A stretch of 64,000 nucleotides of DNA, taken from assembly GCA_902576335.1 (NCBI GenBank), contig CACGVC010000001.1, forward strand, positions 86,495 through 150,494. Direction: 5' to 3'. The notes under the pieces were generated by a model. The model saw only the letters and a list, made by a program, of their open reading frames with translations. It was not told where the DNA came from and ran no database searches. Positions 43,601 to 52,957 of the stretch are shown one piece after another. The position numbers were made by a program, and so were the translations under genes. Every line of letters starts with the position of its first letter. The stretch's first letter is position 1. The DNA is from an uncultured Pelagibacteraceae bacterium (GTDB lineage Bacteria; Pseudomonadota; Alphaproteobacteria; Pelagibacterales; Pelagibacteraceae).

Positions 43601-44218
43601 ATGAAAGAGTCAAATTTACAAAAGATACAAAATAATCTTAGAAATAAATTTTCTAAATTAGGTGTCAAAATGTTAGGCCCAGAAACAATTTATTTTTCAA
43701 AAGATACCAAGATTGGAAAAAATGTTACCATTGAACCTTATGTAGTTTTTGGTGCTAAAGTTAGAGTAGGAAACAATGTGATCATAAGATCTTTTTCACA
43801 TTTGGAAAATTGTAGATTGGAAAACAAGGTTGAAGTTGGACCATATGCTCGAATTAGACCCGGTACACTTTTAAAAGAAAATTCTAAAATTGGTAATTTT
43901 GTGGAAATAAAAAAAAGCACGGTTGGTAAAAAATCAAAAATAAATCATCTAACATATATTGGAGATAGTGAAATAGGTAAATTTGTAAATGTGGGAGCTG
44001 GAACAATTACATGTAATTATGATGGAAAAAAAAAAAATAAAACCAAAATAAAAGATAAAGTATTTGTTGGATCCAATTCATCCCTAGTAGCTCCATTAAC
44101 AATTGGTGAAAGAAGTGTAATTGGAGCTGGCTCAGTTATTACAAAAAATGTGGGCAAGAAATCTTTATCATTATCAAGAAGTTTACAAACTGAAATAAAA
44201 AATTATAAAAAGAAATAA
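43601..44218 (+). CDS. GlmU acetyltransferase domain only (glucosamine-1-phosphate N-acetyltransferase)
   Basis: A 205-residue left-handed beta-helix protein matching the C-terminal half of GlmU. GPYARIRPGT, GNFVEIKKSTVGKKSKINHLTYIGD and GAGTITCNYDGKKKNKTKI hold the Arg, Lys, catalytic His and NYDG motif of the acetyl-CoA site. The N-terminal uridyltransferase half (LAAGxGTRM) is absent and not present upstream in any frame. It would make GlcNAc-1-phosphate; another enzyme must make UDP-GlcNAc. It is followed after 2 bp by glmS, the first enzyme of the same pathway. Confidence 0.87.
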   Translation: MKESNLQKIQNNLRNKFSKLGVKMLGPETIYFSKDTKIGKNVTIEPYVVFGAKVRVGNNVIIRSFSHLENCRLENKVEVGPYARIRPGTLLKENSKIGNFVEIKKSTVGKKSKINHLTYIGDSEIGKFVNVGAGTITCNYDGKKKNKTKIKDKVFVGSNSSLVAPLTIGERSVIGAGSVITKNVGKKSLSLSRSLQTEIKNYKKK

Positions 44219-44220
44219 TC

Positions 44221-46041
44221 ATGTGTGGAATTATAGGTATTAATAGTAACAAATCTGTTTCAGCTACAATTATTAATTCATTAAAAAAATTAGAGTACAG
44301 AGGCTATGACTCAGCTGGTATTGCAACGCTTTCAAACGGTTTGATAAATGAGGTAAAGTCAGAGGGAAGAGTTGATAATTTAGAAAAAAATTCTATAGTT
44401 CAAAATATGGAGGGAAATATTGGCATTGGTCATGTCAGATGGGCCACCCATGGTTTACCAAATAGTATCAATGCTCACCCACATTCTTCTCAGAATGTAT
44501 CAGTTGTTCATAACGGTATAATAGAAAATTCAACTTTATTAAAAAAATTTTTATTAGCTAGAGGTCATAAATTCAAATCTCAAACAGATACAGAAGTCAT
44601 TGTTCATTTAATTACCGAGAATTTAAAAACAGAAAATATTATTGATTCAATTAAAAAAACCTTAAAAGCTCTTCATGGAAGTTTTGCCTTAGGTATAATA
44701 TTTAAGGATCAACCAGATTTAATTGTTGGCGCAAGAAGAGGTTCACCCTTAGCTGTTGGTTATGGACCAAATGAAAATTATTTAGGATCAGACTCTTATG
44801 CGCTTAAATCAATGACTAATAAAATTACTTATTTAAATGATGGTGAGTTTTGTATTGTTAAAAAAAACCATGTGGAATTTTTCAATGATGATGGAGTTAA
44901 AATAAATAAAAAAGTCTTAGAGTTATCAAGTGAGGAAGAAAAATACGACAAAGGTGAATATAAACATTTTATGGCTAAAGAAATTGAGGAACAGCCTCTA
45001 ACAATAAAAAATGGTATTGATGAATATATAGACACAGCTAATAATGATATAAATATTTATAATATTCCTTGGAAAAGAGATGAAATTTCATCTATTACTT
45101 TGGTTGGTTGTGGAACTGCTTATCACTCTTGTTTAATGGCCAAATATTGGTTTGAGGAATTAACTTCACTTGATGTCAATGTTGATATAGCTTCAGAATT
45201 TAGATATAAAAAAAATAGGTTTAAGAAAGATAATTTATATGTTTTTGTTTCACAATCAGGCGAAACAGCAGATACTTATGCTGCGCTTGATTTATGTAAT
45301 AAAAATAACATGAAAACATGCGCAGTTGTTAATGTTATTGAAAGTTCAATAGCAAGAGACTCTGAATTTGTTCTACCTATTCATTGTGGTATTGAAATAG
45401 GTGTAGCTTCTACAAAAGCATTTTTAGGCCAGATCTTGATACTATATATACTTGCATTAAAATTGGGCCTACTAAGAGGTGATTTAGAAAAAAAAGAGTT
45501 TTCTAAAAAATTAAGTGACCTAAAAAATTTACCAAAGTTAATAGAAGAAACTTTATTAATTGACAACAAAATACAAAATATTTCTTATACTTTTAATGAA
45601 GCAAAAGGGTCAATGTTCTTAGGTAGAGGTTTTTCTTATCCAATTGCATTAGAGGGTGCCCTAAAATTAAAAGAATTATCTTACATTCATGCGGAAGGAT
45701 ATCCAGCTGGTGAAATGAAACATGGACCATTGGCATTAATTGAGGAAGGTATGCCAGTTGTTGTGTTGGCACCTAGAGATAATTATTACAAAAAAACAAT
45801 ATCAAACATGCAAGAGGTGATTGCGAGAGGTGCTAAGGTTCTATTAATCACAAATAAAAGTAAAGACGAAATCGTTTCAGAAAATATTTGGGAAACTATT
45901 GAAGTTGAGAGCACTAATGAAGATCTCTTACCATTCTTATTAACAATACCATTACAAAAACTAGCTTACTATTCTGCATTAAAAAAAGGTTTTGATATAG
46001 ATAAACCCAGAAACTTAGCGAAATCAGTTACAGTTGAGTAA
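44221..46041 (+). CDS. glmS: Glutamine-fructose-6-phosphate aminotransferase
   Basis: Makes glucosamine-6-phosphate from fructose-6-phosphate and glutamine. The 606-residue length is standard. It starts MCGIIGI with Cys2 as the glutaminase nucleophile; HVRWATHG and HNGIIEN complete the amidotransferase domain. Two SIS sugar-isomerase domains follow (VGCGTAYHS; VFVSQSGETADT; AEGYPAGEMKHGPLAL), ending KPRNLAKSVTVE. No glmS ribozyme is visible in the 2-bp gap to the gene before it. Confidence 0.96.
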   Translation: MCGIIGINSNKSVSATIINSLKKLEYRGYDSAGIATLSNGLINEVKSEGRVDNLEKNSIVQNMEGNIGIGHVRWATHGLPNSINAHPHSSQNVSVVHNGIIENSTLLKKFLLARGHKFKSQTDTEVIVHLITENLKTENIIDSIKKTLKALHGSFALGIIFKDQPDLIVGARRGSPLAVGYGPNENYLGSDSYALKSMTNKITYLNDGEFCIVKKNHVEFFNDDGVKINKKVLELSSEEEKYDKGEYKHFMAKEIEEQPLTIKNGIDEYIDTANNDINIYNIPWKRDEISSITLVGCGTAYHSCLMAKYWFEELTSLDVNVDIASEFRYKKNRFKKDNLYVFVSQSGETADTYAALDLCNKNNMKTCAVVNVIESSIARDSEFVLPIHCGIEIGVASTKAFLGQILILYILALKLGLLRGDLEKKEFSKKLSDLKNLPKLIEETLLIDNKIQNISYTFNEAKGSMFLGRGFSYPIALEGALKLKELSYIHAEGYPAGEMKHGPLALIEEGMPVVVLAPRDNYYKKTISNMQEVIARGAKVLLITNKSKDEIVSENIWETIEVESTNEDLLPFLLTIPLQKLAYYSALKKGFDIDKPRNLAKSVTVE

Positions 46042-46044
46042 GTT

Positions 46045-46872
46045 GTGTCAAAAATTACGTTTAAAACTAATGTTAATTTTTGGCAAATTGCCAGCTTTGC
46101 TAATGCAAGAAAAATTAATGATTTTATTTTGCTCGAACAAGCTTTTAATCAAAATGTATTAAAAGAAAAAAATAAAAGATTTCTTAAAAAATTTATTAGT
46201 TATTTTAAAGGGTATAAAAATATAAAATCCCAATTATACCAAGATGTTTTTGCCTCATTCATAATCAGCAATAATTTTGATAAAACATTTTTAGAATTTG
46301 GAGCAACAGATGGCCTGGAATTATCAAATTCATACATGTTAGAAAACTTATTAGGTTGGAAAGGAGTTTTATCTGAACCAAGTTCTCAATGGCATAACTT
46401 ATTAAAAAAAAATAGAGCAAACACAAAGATTATTACCAAATGTATTTGGTCTGAGACTGGAAAAACTTTAGATTTTTTTATGTCAGATGAGGGTATTTAT
46501 TCTACTTTAAATGATTTTGTGGACAGTGATAAGAATTCTATGCCAGGAAACACTAAAGCAAGAAAGAAAGCTGGTAAAGTAATAGCAGTAGAAACAATTT
46601 CCCTTAATGATGTAATTAAAGAATATTTTGATAATAAATCTCCCTCATATATTTCAATTGATACTGAGGGCTCTGAATTTAAAATTTTAGAAACTTTTAA
46701 TTTTAAGATCTATAGGCCAAAAGTATTTACAATAGAGCATAATTTTACTGAATTACAAAATAAGATAGATGAATTAATGAGTTCTAATGGTTATGAGAGG
46801 GTTTTTAGAGAGCTAACAAGTTTTGATGCATGGTATGTATCTAGTGAAACATTAAAAGAATTAGATTTTTAA
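46045..46872 (+). CDS. FkbM-family methyltransferase
   Basis: A 275-residue protein beginning at GTG 3 bp after glmS. Residues about 80-150 form the AdoMet region (FLEFGATDGLELSNSYMLENLLGWKGVLSEPS), and SYISIDTEGSEFKILETFNF is the FkbM signature. Family members O-methylate sugars or other small metabolites. Position after glmS suggests an amino-sugar or cell-surface glycan link, which is inference. Confidence 0.84.
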   Translation: MSKITFKTNVNFWQIASFANARKINDFILLEQAFNQNVLKEKNKRFLKKFISYFKGYKNIKSQLYQDVFASFIISNNFDKTFLEFGATDGLELSNSYMLENLLGWKGVLSEPSSQWHNLLKKNRANTKIITKCIWSETGKTLDFFMSDEGIYSTLNDFVDSDKNSMPGNTKARKKAGKVIAVETISLNDVIKEYFDNKSPSYISIDTEGSEFKILETFNFKIYRPKVFTIEHNFTELQNKIDELMSSNGYERVFRELTSFDAWYVSSETLKELDF

Positions 46873-46942
46873 TAACATTTTATGAGCTTTAATTCTGAGT
46901 TGATTACTGATTAAACTCTGATACAACAATCGCAGGTTGAAC

Positions 46943-48322
46943 ATGAAAAATTGGAAAATAAATAGTTGGAGAAAGTTTCCGGTAAAACACATTCCTGAAT
47001 ACCCAGACAAAAAGGAATTGGAACAAGTGTTAGGTAAAATTAAAAACTTTCCACCACTCGTTTTTGCTGGGGAGACAAGACACTTAAAGCAACAACTTGC
47101 TGAAGTTGTAGATGGTAAAGCTTTTTTACTTCAGGGGGGAGACTGTGCAGAGAGTTTTGCAGAATTTAATCCAGATAATATTAGAGATACATTTAAACTA
47201 ATTTTGCAAATGTCATTAGTTTTAACCTATTCAGCATCACTTCCAGTAATCAAACTCGGAAGAATTGCGGGTCAGTTTGCTAAACCAAGGAGTGCACCAA
47301 CCGAAAAACAAAGGAATTTAGAACTTCCAAGTTATTTAGGTGATAATGTTAATGGTATTGAGTTTAATAAAAAAGCAAGAGAGCATGATCCAAAAAGACT
47401 TTTTAGAGCATACTCACAATCTGCATCAACTTTGAACTTATTAAGGGCTTTTTCAAAAGGAGGTTTTGCAGATTTGAATAAAGTTCACTTGTGGAATTTA
47501 GACTATATAAAAAAAAGTCCTCAAGCTAAGAAATTTAAGGATTTAGAAGATAAGATTGCTGATGCATTAGCTTTTATGTCAGCTTGTGGAATTACTTCAG
47601 ATTTTAACAACAGATTATATACAGTTAATTTTTGGACATCACATGAGGCTTTACATTTACCTTTTGAGGAAAGTATGACAAGAATAGACTCTACAACTGG
47701 AGAATATCATGACACATCTGCTCACTTTGTGTGGATTGGTGATAGAACGCGACAGTTAGATGGAGGTCATGTTGAATTTTGCAGAGGAATTGAAAATCCA
47801 ATAGGAATAAAATGTGGACCCACTAGCAAACCAGATGAAATAGTAAAAATTTGCAATTTGATAAATCCGAAAAATCAAAAAGGTAAGATCACTTTAATTT
47901 CTAGATTTGGACACGACTCAGTTGAAAAATTTTTACCAAAACTTGTAAGAACGATTAAAAAAGAGGGTTTAAACGTAATTTGGTCTTGCGATCCAATGCA
48001 TGGAAACACAATCAAATCTACAACTGGATTTAAAACTAGACCATTCAATAGGGTTTTAAAAGAAGTAAGAGATGTATTTGCAGTTCACCAAAGTGAGGGT
48101 TCTTACGCAGGAGGCTTACATATTGAAATGACTGGTCAAAATGTGACAGAATGTACTGGTGGTGCAAGAAAAATTTCTGATGCTGATTTGTCAAGTAGAT
48201 ATCACACTCATTGTGATCCTAGACTTAATGCAGATCAAGCCTTAGAATTAGCATTCTTAATATCAGATGAGATTAAAAAGAATAGCAGCTATTCGAAAAA
48301 CTCTATTCAAGTGGCATCTTGA
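46943..48322 (+). CDS. Class II DAHP synthase
   Basis: First step of the shikimate pathway: phosphoenolpyruvate plus erythrose-4-phosphate to DAHP. The ORF track starts at TTG 46937; I prefer ATG 46943, with GCAGG 6 nt upstream. About 459 residues, the class II (plant/AroA-II) form. QGGDCAESF carries the metal-binding Cys; RIAGQFAKPRS, EALHLPFEE, WSCDPMHGNT, HIEMTGQNVTEC and the closing DPRLNADQALELAFL are all diagnostic. Confidence 0.95.
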   Translation: MKNWKINSWRKFPVKHIPEYPDKKELEQVLGKIKNFPPLVFAGETRHLKQQLAEVVDGKAFLLQGGDCAESFAEFNPDNIRDTFKLILQMSLVLTYSASLPVIKLGRIAGQFAKPRSAPTEKQRNLELPSYLGDNVNGIEFNKKAREHDPKRLFRAYSQSASTLNLLRAFSKGGFADLNKVHLWNLDYIKKSPQAKKFKDLEDKIADALAFMSACGITSDFNNRLYTVNFWTSHEALHLPFEESMTRIDSTTGEYHDTSAHFVWIGDRTRQLDGGHVEFCRGIENPIGIKCGPTSKPDEIVKICNLINPKNQKGKITLISRFGHDSVEKFLPKLVRTIKKEGLNVIWSCDPMHGNTIKSTTGFKTRPFNRVLKEVRDVFAVHQSEGSYAGGLHIEMTGQNVTECTGGARKISDADLSSRYHTHCDPRLNADQALELAFLISDEIKKNSSYSKNSIQVAS

Positions 48323-48361
48323 TCTATTGCTTTAAATTGTAAGATTGTTAAGTATTATTCT

Positions 48362-49099
48362 ATGAATCCCAAAGAAAAAGTAAAATATATATCAAATTGG
48401 ATAAAATCATATGTTGATCAAATGCCATCTAAAGCTCAAGCTTTGGTAATTGGTATATCAGGAGGAGTCGACTCATCTGTATCAAGTACATTAAGCGCGA
48501 TGACAGGCTTAAAAACTATTGTTTTAACCATGCCTATAAAGCAAATAGAAAACCAACATGATTTAAGTTTAAAACATCAACAATGGTTAGTAAAAAATTT
48601 TAAAAATGTTGAGGCACACACTATAAGTTTGGATAAATTATTTGAGACATTTTCATCAACATTAAATAAATTTGACAACGAACATGGATTTGCAAATTCA
48701 AGAGCAAGATTGAGAATGACAACTCTTTATCAAGTAGCGGCTGCCAATAAAGGGATAGTTGTTGGAACAGGTAATAAAGTAGAGGATTTTGGAGTTGGAT
48801 TTTATACAAAATATGGAGATGGTGGTGTTGATATTTCACCAATAGCAGATTGTAACAAAACTGAAGTTTGGGAAATTGGAAAAGAACTTGGAATATTACA
48901 AGAGATTATCGATGCTGCTCCAACAGATGGTCTTTGGGATGATGGAAGAACTGATGAGGGTCAGTTAGGTTTTGACTATCAAGCTCTAGAGGATGCAATG
49001 AAGAATCCTAATTCTCCACATAAAACAGAATACGAAAAAATTAGAAAACAAAATATGCATAAAATGGAGCCTATTCCAGTATGCAAAATTCCTAGTTAA
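48362..49099 (+). CDS. nadE: NAD+ synthetase, ammonia-type
   Basis: Amidates nicotinate adenine dinucleotide to NAD+. A 245-residue NadE with the ATP-pyrophosphatase P-loop VIGISGGVDSSVSSTL (near residue 31) and SRARLRMTTLYQVAA, VVGTGNKVEDFGVGFYTKYGDGGVDISPI, and APTDGLWDDGRTDEGQLG motifs. It lacks the nitrilase (glutaminase) domain, so it uses free ammonia or a separate subunit. Confidence 0.94.
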   Translation: MNPKEKVKYISNWIKSYVDQMPSKAQALVIGISGGVDSSVSSTLSAMTGLKTIVLTMPIKQIENQHDLSLKHQQWLVKNFKNVEAHTISLDKLFETFSSTLNKFDNEHGFANSRARLRMTTLYQVAAANKGIVVGTGNKVEDFGVGFYTKYGDGGVDISPIADCNKTEVWEIGKELGILQEIIDAAPTDGLWDDGRTDEGQLGFDYQALEDAMKNPNSPHKTEYEKIRKQNMHKMEPIPVCKIPS

Positions 49100-49150
49100 T
49101 CAATTAGATTAACAAATCATCAAATAAGGTATATTTCTTAATCAAGTGAA

Positions 49151-50494
49151 ATGGATATTTTTTTAACAAATAATTTAACAAATAAAAAAGAGCAATTCAT
49201 CCCGATAAAAAAAGAAAATATTGGCATGTATGTTTGTGGACCAACAGTCTATGACGATCCACATATAGGAAATGCAAGACCATTAGTTATTTTTGATATT
49301 TTATTCAAGATTTTAAAAAATAATTTTTCAAAAGTCACATATGTGAGGAACATCACAGATATTGATGATAAAATTATTTTATCTTCACAAAAACTTAAAA
49401 TATCTACAAAAGAGTTAACTGAAAAAATAACTAAAAGTTTTTTTGAAGACTGTAAATTTTTAAATTGTGAAGAACCCACTTACCAGCCAAAAGCTACAGA
49501 GCATATAGATTTAATGATTCAAATGATTAATGATTTGATTAAAAAAGGTTACGCATATGAAAACAATAAACATGTATATTTTGAAGTAAAAAAATTTTCT
49601 GAATATGGAAAATTATCAAATAAAAAGTTAGAGGATTTAATTGCAGGATCGAGAGTTGAAATAAGTGATAATAAAAGAAACTCTGAGGATTTTGTGTTAT
49701 GGAAGCCATCAATTAAGGGTGAACCTTCTTGGGATTCTCCCTGGGGATCAGGTAGACCAGGATGGCATTTAGAATGTTCTGCAATGTCAAAAAAACTTCT
49801 AGGTAATGAATTCGACATTCATGGTGGTGGTATTGATTTAATTTTTCCTCACCACGAAAATGAAATTGCTCAATCTAGATGTGCTAATGACACAGAGGTT
49901 TTTGCTAATTTTTGGATTCATAATGCCTTTATAACAATGTCAAATGAAAAAATGGCTAAGTCTCAAGGTAATATTTTAAAGATAAAAGACTTTAGAAAAA
50001 AAATGAGTGGTCAAATAATCAGGTTAGCATTGATGAGTGCACATTACAGACAACCTTTAGATTGGAACGATAAATTATTAATTGATTGTGAAAATACTTT
50101 AGATAAGTGGTACCGAATAAAATTAGACAATTTCAAACCTGTAAAAGTTCCTGATGAAATATTGAAACCTCTATACGAAGATTTAAATTCCCCAGGTTAT
50201 ATTGCTAATCTCCATGGCTTGTATGAAAAAGCAATTAAAGGCGATAACAAAGATTTATTTATATCAGCATGCAGATTTATTGGTTTATTAAATGAAACGA
50301 GTGAGCAATGGCATAATTTTAAAAAAAATAGAGTTTCATTAAGTGAGCCTGAAATCGAAAAAATGATTAACTTAAGAGATAAAGCTAGAGAAAATAAGGA
50401 TTATAAAGAGGCTGATCGAATTAGAGATGAACTTTCAGACAAAGGTGTTTTAATAGAGGACAAAGATGGTAAAACACTGTGGAAATTTAAATGA
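49151..50494 (+). CDS. cysS: Cysteinyl-tRNA synthetase
   Basis: Charges tRNA-Cys. 447 residues, class I. MYVCGPTVYDDPHIGNARPLVIFDIL holds a Zn Cys and the HIGH-type motif; WHLECSAM and HGGGIDLIFPHHENE supply the remaining Zn ligands, and MAKSQGN is the KMSKS motif. The C-terminal DALR-type helical part is short. It overlaps cimA by 4 bp. Confidence 0.96.
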   Translation: MDIFLTNNLTNKKEQFIPIKKENIGMYVCGPTVYDDPHIGNARPLVIFDILFKILKNNFSKVTYVRNITDIDDKIILSSQKLKISTKELTEKITKSFFEDCKFLNCEEPTYQPKATEHIDLMIQMINDLIKKGYAYENNKHVYFEVKKFSEYGKLSNKKLEDLIAGSRVEISDNKRNSEDFVLWKPSIKGEPSWDSPWGSGRPGWHLECSAMSKKLLGNEFDIHGGGIDLIFPHHENEIAQSRCANDTEVFANFWIHNAFITMSNEKMAKSQGNILKIKDFRKKMSGQIIRLALMSAHYRQPLDWNDKLLIDCENTLDKWYRIKLDNFKPVKVPDEILKPLYEDLNSPGYIANLHGLYEKAIKGDNKDLFISACRFIGLLNETSEQWHNFKKNRVSLSEPEIEKMINLRDKARENKDYKEADRIRDELSDKGVLIEDKDGKTLWKFK

Positions 50495-52092
50495 GTAAAG
50501 AAAGATTATACATATTTGATACAACTCTTCGAGATGGAGCTCAAACCCAAGGTGTACATTTTTCAATTGATGAAAAAACAAAAATTGCACATGCTTTAGA
50601 TGATCTTGGTGTAGATTATATCGAAGGAGGTTGGCCGGGTGCTAATCCTTCTGATACAGAATTTTTTCAGAAAGGTTTGGAACTAAAAAACTCTACCTTT
50701 ACCGCTTTTGGAATGACAAAAAAAGCAGGACGAAGCGCTGAAAATGATCCAGGTTTGTCAGCAATTTTAAATTCTAATACGAAATCTGTTTGTTTAGTAG
50801 GAAAGTCTTGGGATTTCCATGTTGATGTTGCTTTGGGAATATCTAAAGATGAAAATTTAGATAACATTAAAGAAACTACAAAGCATTTTGTAAAAAATAA
50901 TAAAGAGTTCATGTTTGATGCAGAACATTTCTTTGATGGCTACAAAGCAAACCCTGAATATGCTTTAGCTTGTATCAAAGCTGCTTATGATAATGGAGCT
51001 AAATGGATAGTTCTATGTGATACTAATGGCGGTACACTTCCTCATGAAGTGACTAAGATAGTAAAAGAAGTTTCAGAACACATACCTGGTGAAAATTTAG
51101 GTATTCATGCACATAATGACACTGGTAATGCTGTTGCAAATTCAATAGCAGCCGTTTTATCAGGAGTAAGACAAATTCAAGGCACTATAAATGGTTTAGG
51201 TGAAAGATGTGGTAATGCCAATTTAATGTCAATTATTCCAACTTTCCATCTTAAGAAAGAGCTATCAGATAAATTTGAAATAAGTGTAAAAGAAAAAAAT
51301 ATCAAACATATTACACAATGTTCAAGGTTGCTTGATGAAATATTAAATAGAAAACCAAATAAACATTTACCATATGTTGGTGCTGCAGCATTTTCACACA
51401 AGGGTGGTTTACATGTATCCGCTGTTCAAAGAGATCCTAAAACTTATGAGCATATAAATCCTGAAGATGTTGGTAATAATAGAAATATAGTTGTCTCTGA
51501 TCAGTCAGGTAAATCAAATATCCTGTCTAGACTTAAAACAATTGGAATTGATATTAAGGAAAATGATCCCAAGGTTAAAAAACTATTAGAAGAAGTCAAA
51601 GATAGAGAGTTTATTGGTTATAGTTATGATGGAGCTGATGCATCTTTTGAGTTATTAGCTAGAAGAGTGATGGGAGAAATTCCAAGATATATCTCAATTA
51701 AAGAATATGACGTTTCAGTCTCAAAAAACAATCAAGATAAGATAGTTTCTAGAGCAAAAGCAAAATTGGAAGTTGATGGTGAACACATAGTCTGCGAAGG
51801 TGAGGGTAATGGACCTGTTCATGCTTTAGACAACGCTATAAGAAAAAATGTTACTAAGTTAGAAAAATATTCTGAATATTTAAAAGATTTAAAACTAGTT
51901 GACTATAAGGTAAGAATTTTAAATACAGGAACTGAAGCTACCACTAGAGTATCTATTGAAAGTACAGATTCCCAAGGAAAAAATTGGTTTACAATCGGCG
52001 TATCACCAAACATTATTGATGCATCATTTAAAGCTCTTATTGATAGTTTAGATTTCAAATTGTTTAAGGATAAAGCTCCTGCAAGTAAATAA
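50491..52092 (+). CDS. cimA: (R)-Citramalate synthase
   Basis: Condenses pyruvate and acetyl-CoA to citramalate, a threonine-independent entry to isoleucine synthesis. The 533 residues are a DRE-TIM barrel (IFDTTLRDGAQTQGVHFS, VLCDTNGGTLPHEV, GIHAHNDTGNAVAN), then a linker (FSHKGGLHVSAV) and a C-terminal LeuA-type regulatory domain (about 400-525) where isoleucine may feed back. CimA-type features over LeuA include DYIEGGWPGANP. It overlaps cysS by 4 bp and is followed directly by the DUF1989 gene. Confidence 0.93.
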   Translation: MSKERLYIFDTTLRDGAQTQGVHFSIDEKTKIAHALDDLGVDYIEGGWPGANPSDTEFFQKGLELKNSTFTAFGMTKKAGRSAENDPGLSAILNSNTKSVCLVGKSWDFHVDVALGISKDENLDNIKETTKHFVKNNKEFMFDAEHFFDGYKANPEYALACIKAAYDNGAKWIVLCDTNGGTLPHEVTKIVKEVSEHIPGENLGIHAHNDTGNAVANSIAAVLSGVRQIQGTINGLGERCGNANLMSIIPTFHLKKELSDKFEISVKEKNIKHITQCSRLLDEILNRKPNKHLPYVGAAAFSHKGGLHVSAVQRDPKTYEHINPEDVGNNRNIVVSDQSGKSNILSRLKTIGIDIKENDPKVKKLLEEVKDREFIGYSYDGADASFELLARRVMGEIPRYISIKEYDVSVSKNNQDKIVSRAKAKLEVDGEHIVCEGEGNGPVHALDNAIRKNVTKLEKYSEYLKDLKLVDYKVRILNTGTEATTRVSIESTDSQGKNWFTIGVSPNIIDASFKALIDSLDFKLFKDKAPASK

Positions 52093-52956
52093 ATGAAAAT
52101 TAAAAAGTTCTCGATGAAACCTGCTGATATTGAAAGCAGGGTTGGAGCAGAACCTGTTATTTGTTACCCAAATGATAGCATAAATGATAATCTTGAAATA
52201 TTACATGAAGCGAGAAAACATATTAAACAAGTTGATGAAGTCATAGTTCCACCTAGAGATGCTAGAACTTTTAATGTTAAATCAGGTAATTTTTTTAGAA
52301 TAGAAAGTATTGAAGGTCCACAAGTAGGAGATTTAAATATATTTCAAGCTGATAATCTGAATGAAAAGTTTTATTCTGGTAAAACTAGAGCTCTATACGG
52401 AACACATATTTCAGTCGGAGACAAAATGTTTAGTAGTTTCCCATATTTAAGATCATTAGCAACAATTACTTGGGATACATTAGATTGGTACGATTATGAT
52501 AAAGACGGGGGCTCGGTTCATGATGTTATTGGTACTAGATGTGATCCTTATACTTACAAGCTAACATCAAACAACGATTACCATTATTGTTGTCATTCAA
52601 ATTTAACGAGAGCTTTAGTTAAGGAAAAGAATATCAAAGTGGATGAGGCAGAAAAAATTGTGCACGATGTATTAAATGTATTTATGCTTACTGGTTTTAC
52701 CAATGATACAAAGCAATATTTTATGAAATCAAGCCCGGTTAGACCAGGCGATTATTTAGAATTTTTTGCTGAGACTGATCTGCTAGGAGCCTTATCTGCA
52801 TGTCCCGGTGGTGATTGCGGTTCTGAACATTCATCTGATGTAGCAAAATGCTATCCATTAAAAGTTTCTATTTGGGATGTAGATAAAAAATTTTTGGAAG
52901 GTATAAAAAATTCTAAGATATCATCTTACAATAGAGACCATGGTTTGACTGATTAA
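52093..52956 (+). CDS. DUF1989 (urea-carboxylase-associated) family protein
   Basis: A 287-residue protein of the DUF1989 family, whose members sit beside urea or guanidine carboxylases and include carboxyguanidine deiminase subunits. Motifs: VPPRDARTFNVKSGNFFRI, GTRCDPYTYKL, YHYCCHSNLTRAL and GALSACPGGDCGSEHSS, the last two offering Cys/His for metal binding. No carboxylase or allophanate hydrolase lies nearby, so its reaction is open. It starts immediately at the cimA stop and is cotranscribed with cimA and trmJ. Confidence 0.82.
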   Translation: MKIKKFSMKPADIESRVGAEPVICYPNDSINDNLEILHEARKHIKQVDEVIVPPRDARTFNVKSGNFFRIESIEGPQVGDLNIFQADNLNEKFYSGKTRALYGTHISVGDKMFSSFPYLRSLATITWDTLDWYDYDKDGGSVHDVIGTRCDPYTYKLTSNNDYHYCCHSNLTRALVKEKNIKVDEAEKIVHDVLNVFMLTGFTNDTKQYFMKSSPVRPGDYLEFFAETDLLGALSACPGGDCGSEHSSDVAKCYPLKVSIWDVDKKFLEGIKNSKISSYNRDHGLTD

Positions 52957-52957
52957 C

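Noticed and set aside
44219-44220. glmS ribozyme upstream of glmS
   Set aside because: Only 2 bp separate glmS from the preceding coding gene; there is no room for a ribozyme.
46873-46942. Leader or attenuator before the DAHP synthase gene
   Set aside because: Only a weak 5-bp GAGTT/AACTC stem is seen, with no T-run and no aromatic-rich leader peptide.
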